NCBI GenBank assembly: GCA_937982665.1
Contig: CALJLD010000007.1
Span: forward strand, 1-6,170
Source of the DNA: an uncultured Planctomycetales bacterium
GTDB taxonomy: Bacteria > Planctomycetota > Planctomycetia > Pirellulales > S012-138
Length of the DNA stretch: 6,170 nucleotides
Direction: 5' to 3'
The notes below the pieces were generated by a model. It was not told the origin of the DNA, did no database searches, and saw only the letters and a list, made by a program, of their open reading frames with translations. Made by a program: the position numbers and the translations under genes. Shown here one piece after another: positions 1-5,945 of the stretch; the first letter of the stretch is position 1; every line of letters begins with the position of its first letter.

Positions 1-2863
1 GCCCCCAAGCCGTCGTATGCGTGAGTTTGCCGAATAAGTTCTGTCCACATTTCGTAATTGCTTTTACGAAGTTGCTTTCCTCATCATAGAAGTGACGATT
101 CGCTAACTCGGGCAGGGGCATTCCGTTAACCCAGTCTTTGACAATTAGTGCCAATCTGCTGCCATCGGGATCGTCCCCGCCTGTAACAGCTTTGAGGCTG
201 TCCCTTAGTTCCGGTACACGTAGCATCACTCCTAAGAGAGATTGAAGGTCGTTGTTCTTGTGGCTGAATAACGATTCTTCGTTCCAAGCACTTGATTTCA
301 GCTGTTCTTCTCCGACCGCTGCCATCGCTGTTCTAATGCTCTGCAGCGAAAATCCTGTACTATCGACGAGTGCAATCGGCTGTCCCGGTGTTGCCAAATA
401 GTCGGCATATGCAAGCACGCCATCCAAAAGCGATTTTGCAAGCTCTGGATTCGAGCTGCGAAGACGATCGAAACCAAACGTATTACGCAGCAAGGGTTCA
501 ATGGCGCTTTGAAATGTCGTCCGATCCTCCATTTGGCGATACGAATGCGCCAAATATTGAACAAAATTGGACCATTCCGGGTGTCGGTAAACGATCGACC
601 CAAGTTCGGCCATCCGATCCCCTGCCTCTATAGTCAAGTTTATCAACGCAGCATTGAGGTTGCCGACACTTTGATCAACAAAAGCGGCGAGCTCCGTTGC
701 ATGCGCCTCATCACGCGCCGCTAGTGCAACGACACCCAGACTGCCTTGCGAGACTCGACCGGCTCGCCCCGCGATATTCCAAAAGTCAGATGCAGGCATA
801 TCCGACCAAAACGGTGCAGTGCTTGACGTGTAGCGGTGCGACGCCATGACCACGCCGGAGATCGGGAAATTAACACCCTGCGCAATTGTCGTTGTGGCTA
901 CCAGGAATTGAAGCTCACCAAGTTCAAAGAGCCACTCCATGAGCGCGCGTACTTCGTCGGACAGGCCAGCATGGTGAACTCCAATCCCGAACGAGATGAG
1001 GTCAATCAGAGGAAACTCGTCTCCGAATTCAAGTTGCAAGAACTCCTGCACAAGCTTCACGCGCGACGACTCGGAACGTCGATTCGAACTCACTTTCAGT
1101 CGATCGGCGAGCGACCAGACCCAGTCCGGTCTGGCGTGCATGACAATCACGGGCCCGCGTGACTGCAGAGCTTGTGCCGTCAAAGCTGCAATCGCTGAAA
1201 TCTCCGACGCGATCCGATAGGTCGAAGCTACTTCAACATCCTTGGGTAGTGTGATCGTGTCGGAAATCGCAAGCGTATGGCGGCTAGTATGCAACGTGCG
1301 AAGGTCAACCTGATAGTCGTAGCTCCTCTTATTTAACGGCTCGCCCTTCGCTACTTGGACGATTCCAATCAGCCGATCATTTGGCTGCCAGTCAACGGCT
1401 AAGCTGATGTCATCGGAGTTGGTTCCCCCCAGCCACCTCGCAACCTCTTCTGCGTTATCGATAAACGGGGTCAGTAGAAGAAACTGCGCGTTCTTGCATT
1501 CAACGTTGATTGTTGCAAGCAACAATTCGAGACTCAGCCCGCGATGCGCGGATTGGAGGTTGTGAGCTTCATCGACAATCACCAATGTCAGCGGCCTGCC
1601 GATCGACGACTCACACCCCTGTCGAATCATGAGGTCAAGCTTCTCCGGGGTCGTTACAAGAACTCGGAAATTGCTTGCTGGCCCTAGCAGTTCTGCCTCC
1701 ACGCTGTCGATTTCGAGCGCGGGGCTGACCTGCTCGACCTCAATCCCCAATGGTTCAAGATCTCGGCGAAGCTGGCGTGTGACTTGGTTGACTAGCGCTC
1801 TTGTCGGAGCCAAATAAGCAACCCAACCATTTTCGTGGTCAAACTGGTTCAAGGCCTGGAGAATTCGAAATTCAGCGATGAGGGTTTTACCGCTTGATGT
1901 TGGAAGACTAACGACAACTGCCCGACGACTAGATCCAAGGAGACCTCGTTCGGCGAGGGTGTGCCGCTGCGGTGGTAGAACTTCAAAGAGCGCTCGATTC
2001 CCGCGCCCGCGATCAACGAGCGACTTAACAAATTTCGTTACTCTCGAATTAACAGCGCGTGTTACTGTCCAGATGGAATTCTCAGCAAGTTGCTTTGCAC
2101 AAGCAGTGAGCAGGCGGCACAATGGCTCGATCTTCACTAATGGAGTTTGCTGGCAGCCATTGATCGCCTTATCGAAGTGCATGTCAAGGAGTTGCTGGAC
2201 TTGGTGGTTCCCATCTACGACGCCATCGGTCGTATACAAAGCCAATATCTCAGCCGCCTTAGCGAGCTGGTAGAATACGACCAATTCAATCGCCGACGCG
2301 CGAATGCTGGCTGGGGGCTGTTCTTGCAAGTATTCTTGCTCAAATTCCTCCTGGGAGTCCCGCAACCGCGATATCAATTCCAGCACCGCGTCGCGATCGT
2401 TCCAGCCGTCTTTGCGAATAAGTCGCAACCACACTTCCAGGACAGTTGAGAACGTCCGATCCCGCCAATCGCCGGATTCCATTGGCAGCGCTGGCCATGA
2501 ATGACCTTTCAGCCAGCGTGAAGCGTCAAAGCCTTTGTCGCCGAGGACTGCCAGTGCGCTTGCGCGCAGCATGAAGGCTGCGCCATCGATAGCGGCTTCC
2601 GGCCTACTAATGGCCTGCATCAAACGAAATGCATCTGCTGCGGCTGACCTAAGCTCTCGTTGGCCGACTTGATCACGGTAGGGATCAACTTGCAACAATA
2701 ATTCCAAAACAGCCAATTCCAACACTTCGGCTGAACGCTGGATAATCTCCTCGTCGGGTTCGGTATGGTCTTGCAGTAACTCGCTGCGAATGTGAGCGCG
2801 CACGGCCAGTTGAATCGCAGCTTGGCGAGCATCACTCATCTGATCAAGCAACCAGTTGCTCAT
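1..2863 (-). CDS. hamB: Hachiman helicase HamB, DEAH-box Ski2-like SF2 helicase (C-terminus beyond the left edge)
   Basis: I translated the minus strand codon by codon from ATG 2863-2861 and found 954 codons with no stop, running off the left edge. Residues 1 to about 300 are mostly helical and have no motif I recognise. The helicase core follows: motif I PTSSGKT (321-327, Lys326), motif Ia PTRALVNQ (353-360), Ib TTPEK (404-408), motif II DEAH (431-434), HHAGL (630-634), motif V TTTIAQGVNFP (657-667) and motif VI AGRAGR (698-703). HHAGL together with GRAGR is the Ski2/Hel308 pattern. The usual motif III SAT appears as LLLTPF (462-467). Known of the family: HamB is an ATP-dependent helicase that binds HamA and surveys DNA for damaged or exposed ends. 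The start is supported by AAGGGGG eight bases upstream, inside the hamA 3' end, and by immediate adjacency to the hamA stop codon. The pairing with a DUF1837-like partner is what distinguishes HamB from other Ski2-like helicases. The remaining C-terminal length is unknown. Confidence 0.9.
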   Translation of the reverse strand, partial: MSNWLLDQMSDARQAAIQLAVRAHIRSELLQDHTEPDEEIIQRSAEVLELAVLELLLQVDPYRDQVGQRELRSAAADAFRLMQAISRPEAAIDGAAFMLRASALAVLGDKGFDASRWLKGHSWPALPMESGDWRDRTFSTVLEVWLRLIRKDGWNDRDAVLELISRLRDSQEEFEQEYLQEQPPASIRASAIELVVFYQLAKAAEILALYTTDGVVDGNHQVQQLLDMHFDKAINGCQQTPLVKIEPLCRLLTACAKQLAENSIWTVTRAVNSRVTKFVKSLVDRGRGNRALFEVLPPQRHTLAERGLLGSSRRAVVVSLPTSSGKTLIAEFRILQALNQFDHENGWVAYLAPTRALVNQVTRQLRRDLEPLGIEVEQVSPALEIDSVEAELLGPASNFRVLVTTPEKLDLMIRQGCESSIGRPLTLVIVDEAHNLQSAHRGLSLELLLATINVECKNAQFLLLTPFIDNAEEVARWLGGTNSDDISLAVDWQPNDRLIGIVQVAKGEPLNKRSYDYQVDLRTLHTSRHTLAISDTITLPKDVEVASTYRIASEISAIAALTAQALQSRGPVIVMHARPDWVWSLADRLKVSSNRRSESSRVKLVQEFLQLEFGDEFPLIDLISFGIGVHHAGLSDEVRALMEWLFELGELQFLVATTTIAQGVNFPISGVVMASHRYTSSTAPFWSDMPASDFWNIAGRAGRVSQGSLGVVALAARDEAHATELAAFVDQSVGNLNAALINLTIEAGDRMAELGSIVYRHPEWSNFVQYLAHSYRQMEDRTTFQSAIEPLLRNTFGFDRLRSSNPELAKSLLDGVLAYADYLATPGQPIALVDSTGFSLQSIRTAMAAVGEEQLKSSAWNEESLFSHKNNDLQSLLGVMLRVPELRDSLKAVTGGDDPDGSRLALIVKDWVNGMPLPELANRHFYDEESNFVKAITKCGQNLFGKLTHTTAWG

Positions 2864-3655
2864 TCAGGCATCCCCCTTTGCGAGAGATGGCAGGTCGGCA
2901 ATCCTGCAGGGAACGTAAATGGCGACCAGATTGCATGTTGCTGGATCGGTTAGATGTCGCGCGAGTTCGTGCCCACGATTGACCACGTCCGCTTGGTTCG
3001 GGTTCGTGTCGCGAATCAGCACGCCGAACAGCGAGATCGCCTTGTTTCCCGACTGCAGGAAGAGCAACGTAGCCGAGCGAAAGCTTTCCTCATATTGGGT
3101 TCCCTTGCATCTTGGTAGTAGCCACTTCAAGAGCTGGCAGATCACGGAGAGATTTGTCGCCAGGTTATCTAGCTGATTGATCATACCACTCCGGCCTGTC
3201 ATGACACCGGGAGGCGCGTTTGCATCAGAAGAGACCTTAACCTCGCCAAGGGCGAGCCGCGCCGTGTTGGCGAGCAACTCAAATCCAACCAGATCCGCAC
3301 CAGGGAGGCTTGCCGAGGGCGTTCGCTTATCGCGTTCGGTGTTCCACGGCCACACAACGCCATATTTCTCGCCAACATAGACTTCGGCAAGTGCCTCTCC
3401 AACAGCCCAAGCGCGCTCTTCGGAAACCTCCTCCGCGAACAGTGTCTCGATGCTTTCTGTAGTAAAACCTGTCGCCGGTAAGCTCTTTATGAAACTATCA
3501 AACTCCTCTCGCCCTTCGCTGTCGAACAGCCGATCTGCGACACCCTTTCCCATGAGGTCGGCAAAACGCACATCGTCAATGGCCGTCTCCCCGATCCAAG
3601 AAACAACCCCCGTCACACCCTCGTAGTTGGTTCGACAGAATTCAAGGATCGACAT
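2864..3655 (-). CDS. hamA: Hachiman effector HamA, DUF1837 PD-(D/E)XK nuclease-like protein
   Basis: This is a 263-aa protein, within the usual size for HamA. The visible nuclease signature is a helix GEALAEVYV carrying Glu87 and Glu91, then LPGADLVGF with Asp121, then LALGEVK with Glu138 and Lys140. This is the D...ExK metal-binding arrangement of PD-(D/E)XK nucleases, and DUF1837 is the family I recognise it as. Known of the family: HamA is held inactive by HamB and, when released during phage infection, degrades DNA non-specifically in the cytoplasm. I chose ATG 3655-3653 over the in-frame TTG directly before it (3658-3656). The ATG lies seven bases after AAAGGGG, whereas the TTG is only four bases away. 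The gene is first in the operon, and its TGA is immediately followed by the hamB ATG in the same frame. No truncation or missing catalytic residue is visible. Family assignment rests on motif and context, not on a database search. Confidence 0.87.
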   Translation of the reverse strand: MSILEFCRTNYEGVTGVVSWIGETAIDDVRFADLMGKGVADRLFDSEGREEFDSFIKSLPATGFTTESIETLFAEEVSEERAWAVGEALAEVYVGEKYGVVWPWNTERDKRTPSASLPGADLVGFELLANTARLALGEVKVSSDANAPPGVMTGRSGMINQLDNLATNLSVICQLLKWLLPRCKGTQYEESFRSATLLFLQSGNKAISLFGVLIRDTNPNQADVVNRGHELARHLTDPATCNLVAIYVPCRIADLPSLAKGDA

Positions 3656-3730
3656 CAAGGCACCCCTTTGAACATCCGCGGCCTACTGTTAGTGCCGTTT
3701 CTCTAAGATCGGCTGAGTGCGAGCATTCCT

Positions 3731-3759
3731 AGATTACGGAGCAGCCATAAGCAAGCCAA
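3731..3759 (-). promoter_or_regulatory. Possible sigma70-like promoter for hamAB
   Basis: On the minus strand, TTGGCT (3759-3754) and TAATCT (3736-3731) are separated by exactly 17 bases. They match the -35 and -10 consensus at 4/6 and 3/6. The site lies between the end of the upstream ORF (3761) and the hamA start, which would leave an untranslated leader of roughly 70 bases. Spacing and position are right but the hexamers are weak, so this is only a candidate. Confidence 0.22.
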
Positions 3760-3760
3760 A

Positions 3761-3997
3761 TCAAGACTGCATTGCTGTCTGCCCTGATTCAACCTTGGCG
3801 GCGAGCTCGGGGGACTCGCGTTTTACGCGTTTCGCGTCGCTGACCATCGAGTGAGAAACACTGAGTTGCTTGGCGGCCTTCTTGGCAGCATGGATCGGCT
3901 TTGAATCACTTTTCCCATTTTTGGGAACAGTGTTTTTCTTCTTGCCCGGCGCTGTCTTTCCGAGCTCGCGCAGCCGTTCCTTCGCCGCTAGTATCAA
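3761..3997 (-). pseudogene. Probable remnant of a ParB-like or phage HTH DNA-binding protein
   Basis: This 78-codon ORF has a TTG as its first possible start, with a TGA stop codon two codons upstream. The lysine-rich N-terminal part leads into AAKKAAKQLSVSHSMVSDAK (residues 37-56), which reads as a helix-turn-helix. KRVKRESPELAAKVESGQT (56-74) follows. This order, an alternating HTH then an 'xPELaxkVesGxxs' segment, is what I know from the middle of ParB-like and phage-associated DNA-binding proteins. Those are much longer: here the N-terminal ParB domain and everything after the 'ES-GQT' segment are missing. The start has only a weak GGTGA nearby. It may be a decayed fragment left by island turnover, or less likely a genuine small DNA-binding protein that regulates the hamAB operon 105 bp downstream. 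Homology is by memory of the pattern only. Confidence 0.45.
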
Positions 3998-4167
3998 GCT
4001 TCACCGCGGGTTAGCAGCCATCTAGCCAGACAGGCCAACCCTTGAGGGGCTTGGAGACGGTGAATAGGACGGGTGCGCGGGAACATGCATCCCGACCAAG
4101 GCGGCGAAAAACACATAATTTTGGCCAGCCCAACTCTTCCTGCCGTAACCCGACGCCAGCAAGTGGC
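3998..4167. other. Unassigned stretch between the HTH fragment and the zinc-finger gene
   Basis: No start codon with a ribosome binding site and no recognisable protein was found here on either strand. One minus-strand frame (4205 down to the stop at 4011) is open for about 64 codons. It lacks an ATG, overlaps the end of the zinc-finger gene and shows no motif, so I treat it as non-coding or as eroded sequence. A short imperfect stem (CCAACCC at 4035-4041 against GGGG and TTGG at 4046-4054) is too weak to call a terminator. Confidence 0.4.
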
Positions 4168-4671
4168 TTACGACACAACTTTGCCAGATCGCGCTGCCTT
4201 CGTGATCATCGGCCCGTAAAGCTCACGCACCGCCACGTCGATCTCCTCCACTGAGAGACTGGGGATCATCGACTTAGCGCGCGAATCAAGCTCTCCGGCG
4301 GCCACAACGATATTGGAAATCGCAAGTAGGAGCTTTGTCGAAGTAAACACTCTCCCGCGGTTAGAAGCCTCTTCGTGAGTCTCTCTCAGTAGGCGACAGA
4401 ACTGATCAATGCCACCGAATTCGTGAATCATCCGGCTGGCCGCCCGTGAGATTTGGTCCGCTTCCTGGCATGCGGCAACAAATTTCATGCCGTCAGTCAA
4501 GCGCTCCCGCCTTTTCCGCCGCCGGAGTTCACGCCGGTAGGCCCGGTAACATTGGCTACATTCTGCGCGTCGGCCGCCACGACGCGGACCTTGCTTACGA
4601 AACTGAGCAATCGGTTTCGTTGCGAAGCACTGGCTGCAGGTCTTGGCTCCTTCGGTTGTTGCTGCGGTCAT
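4168..4671 (-). CDS. Small CxxC-CxxC zinc-binding protein with an Arg-rich stretch, function unknown
   Basis: This is a 167-aa protein. The frame is open further upstream to 4827, but I chose ATG 4671-4669 because TTGGAG precedes it by seven bases and the longer version would run through the whole divergent promoter region. The N-terminal part has KTCSQC (Cys12, Cys15) and ECSQC (Cys38, Cys41). That gives CxxC-x22-CxxC with an intervening PIAQF, the treble-clef or zinc-ribbon pattern often seen at the start of HNH endonucleases and phage DNA-binding proteins. An Arg/Lys-rich stretch follows (RRELRRRKRRERL, 46-58), probably nucleic-acid binding. The remaining 110 residues look helical and contain no H-N-H catalytic motif. 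It is transcribed divergently from the gene at 4831. It could be a regulator or an accessory nucleic-acid-binding protein of the island. No specific function can be assigned. Confidence 0.7.
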   Translation of the reverse strand: MTAATTEGAKTCSQCFATKPIAQFRKQGPRRGGRRAECSQCYRAYRRELRRRKRRERLTDGMKFVAACQEADQISRAASRMIHEFGGIDQFCRLLRETHEEASNRGRVFTSTKLLLAISNIVVAAGELDSRAKSMIPSLSVEEIDVAVRELYGPMITKAARSGKVVS

Positions 4672-4830
4672 GGTTGCTCCAAGAAAAAACGGCGAGCGAA
4701 CTTTACGCCTCTCACGCCCATGCAAAAATATACATGCGCTCGGTGTAGCTAGCCGAGTTACTGCTCGTGTGGCCGGCGGCCTCGCATCCTTGGGTCGTCG
4801 GTCACCGGGCATTCTACAAGGATGCATCCG
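4672..4830. promoter_or_regulatory. Divergent promoter region with a 19-bp interrupted dyad
   Basis: The two divergent genes share this 159-bp gap, so promoters for both must lie in or near it. An AT-rich element reads TATATTTTT on the minus strand (4732-4724) and could serve as a -10 for the zinc-finger gene. Just upstream of it, CTCGG (4739-4743) and CCGAG (4753-4757) form an interrupted inverted repeat with a nine-base spacer. That position would suit an operator over the promoter. No convincing -35 box was found for either direction, so precise promoter placement is not supported. Confidence 0.3.
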
Positions 4831-5676
4831 ATGGCGAGTGACGCATTGGGAAAGTTGATCAATGATCTCAGAGCCCTCAACGAGGGGCTTGTTAACGAGA
4901 TCGATGAACGGTCGGTTGCCGAATTTAGTTCAAAATACAACGTTGATTCGACCGAGCAGGCGGACGATAGAGTATTTGCCTACCTCACGCGAAAGGACGG
5001 ATCCTTTGGGCACGTGCAACTCATCGAGTCATTCGGACCCTCAACCGAGGGGTTCCACCAACTGACGGCCGCCTTCAGGCTGGTTCATTCACTTTGGTTG
5101 TTGCTAGTTTGCAAAGGAGGCGACGGGCAGCATGAACTAGCCAAAGCTCAAGCAATCCTGGCCCTTCGATCCGCGGACGACGCTAACACGCTAGTACCTG
5201 CACCGCAGTATGACCCAGACGACTGGCGAGCCGACTTAATCGGGCTTGTCCGCGAGAAGCTTGTCGACACGATCGCCGAGTTCGTTGCCTCTGAGGAATT
5301 CATTGCCAAGCACGCCGCCTTGATCACTGCGACATGTCTCGCCCACCGTCCGGCAAAAGGTCCGACCAAGTCGTTTCGCCGAAGTGCTTCGCGGAAGGGC
5401 GTTTCTTTGGGGGATGCGGCAACAATCATGTGTGACGGCGACGAAAAACTGGCGCGCGATGTTAAGAAGCGTTGGCACAATGATCGGACAGTCAGCAAGC
5501 CGGACGCGATTGGACATTGCCCAAATCACAGGCAGGTAAAACTGTATGAACCGTCTGCATTATTGAAATATGTGAAAGAAATCGAGGGTGAGGCAAAATG
5601 CAATCAATTCCGTCTAGAAACAGAATTACAGAATGTCGCGCGCACTGTTGTCTGTGAGTCGCAACCATCTGTTTAA
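4831..5676 (+). CDS. Hypothetical protein with possible C-terminal winged-helix-like region
   Basis: This is a 281-aa protein that I do not recognise. ATG 4831 is preferred to ATG 4822 because AAGGA (4818-4822) lies eight bases before 4831, whereas it abuts and overlaps 4822. The protein looks soluble. There is no signal peptide, and the one hydrophobic run (LVHSLWLLLVC, 84-94) is too short and isolated for a confident membrane segment. The C-terminal third resembles a DNA-binding fold: KGVSLGDAATIM (189-200), then a basic helix EKLARDVKKRWHN (205-217), then a turn or wing and SALLKYVKEIE (242-252). The 'sl.dAA' beginning is like MerR or excisionase-type HTH segments. It is divergent from the zinc-finger gene and upstream of the 66-aa ORF. 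A role as an island regulator is an inference from the HTH-like part and its position next to a shared promoter region. Confidence 0.72.
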   Translation: MASDALGKLINDLRALNEGLVNEIDERSVAEFSSKYNVDSTEQADDRVFAYLTRKDGSFGHVQLIESFGPSTEGFHQLTAAFRLVHSLWLLLVCKGGDGQHELAKAQAILALRSADDANTLVPAPQYDPDDWRADLIGLVREKLVDTIAEFVASEEFIAKHAALITATCLAHRPAKGPTKSFRRSASRKGVSLGDAATIMCDGDEKLARDVKKRWHNDRTVSKPDAIGHCPNHRQVKLYEPSALLKYVKEIEGEAKCNQFRLETELQNVARTVVCESQPSV

Positions 5677-5694
5677 CCGTCTGCACCGTCTGAC
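5549..5694 (+). repeat. Short CCGTCTG direct repeats
   Basis: The 11-mer AACCGTCTGCA occurs at 5549-5559 and again at 5675-5685, 126 bp apart. A third partial copy, ACCGTCTG, follows directly at 5685-5692. The first copy is inside the 281-aa gene; the other two straddle its stop codon. They could be binding sites for a DNA-binding protein, but three short copies could also arise by chance. Confidence 0.3.
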
Positions 5695-5714
5695 AGCGAT
5701 TCCATTGAGTACAA

Positions 5715-5741
5715 ATTCCCTGGACTCAAACCCCAGGGAAT
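5715..5741 (+). promoter_or_regulatory. Perfect 9-bp stem-loop covering the Shine-Dalgarno of the 66-aa ORF
   Basis: ATTCCCTGG (5715-5723) and CCAGGGAAT (5733-5741) are exact reverse complements with a nine-base loop. The 3' arm contains AGGGA (5735-5739), which is five bases before ATG 5745 and is the obvious Shine-Dalgarno. In RNA the stem would therefore bury the ribosome binding site. As DNA it is also a dyad that a dimeric protein could bind. No run of T follows it, so it is not a typical intrinsic terminator for the upstream gene. Confidence 0.55.
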
Positions 5742-5744
5742 CTG

Positions 5745-5945
5745 ATGGAAGCATTCATTCTGGAAACGCTCACGGCGACTGGATGGCGCCGATCCGGCCA
5801 GACGATCTGGACGATCGAAGCGGCACGAAAAGAGGCCGCACGGCTAATCCGGCGCAAGCTTGCACTGCGAGTGAGGATCTTGCGCGCCGAAGTTGATCCG
5901 GCTGCGATCGTTGAGCTTCCGCAAGCGGAGGCGGCCCCTGCATGA
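5745..5945 (+). CDS. Small basic protein (66 aa), probably part of an island cassette
   Basis: The start at 5745 has AGGGA five bases upstream and an in-frame stop (TGA 5706) not far before it. The protein has a short strand-like N-terminus (MEAFILETLTATGWRRSGQT, then IWTI), followed by an amphipathic basic helix AARKEAARLIRRKLA (26-40), VRILRAEV (43-50) and an Ala/Pro-rich tail. The layout (two strands around a Gly/Trp turn, then an 'EA.rLiRrkla...VRi' helix) is like small ORFs that I recall sitting just upstream of integrases in planctomycete-type islands. That is memory of a pattern, not a family name. Its stop codon overlaps the next start by ATGA, so the two are likely translated together. 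It may be controlled by the stem-loop over its ribosome binding site. Confidence 0.6.
   Translation: MEAFILETLTATGWRRSGQTIWTIEAARKEAARLIRRKLALRVRILRAEVDPAAIVELPQAEAAPA

Noticed and set aside
836..1162. Plus-strand ORF of 108 codons
   Set aside because: It lies entirely opposite the hamB helicase coding region (residues about 570-675), which has clear motifs; the plus frame has none.
1878..2273. Plus-strand ORF of 131 codons
   Set aside because: Antisense to the HamB Walker A region, with low-complexity Arg/Ser composition typical of a shadow frame.
4100..4130. Possible terminator after the zinc-finger gene (GGCCAAAA against TTTTTCGCC on the minus strand)
   Set aside because: The stem is AT-rich with a C-C mismatch, and the T run is within the stem, not after it.
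4446..4752. Overlapping plus-strand ORFs of about 100 codons
   Set aside because: Opposite the CxxC-CxxC gene; their Arg/Cys-rich content mirrors the complementary codons.
4672..4827. N-terminal extension of the zinc-finger protein to 219 aa
   Set aside because: The extension would cover the whole divergent promoter gap and overlap the other gene's leader; the internal ATG at 4671 has a good Shine-Dalgarno.
5148..5529. Minus-strand ORFs of 116 and 97 codons
   Set aside because: Antisense to the 281-aa gene and without their own ribosome binding site or recognisable motif.
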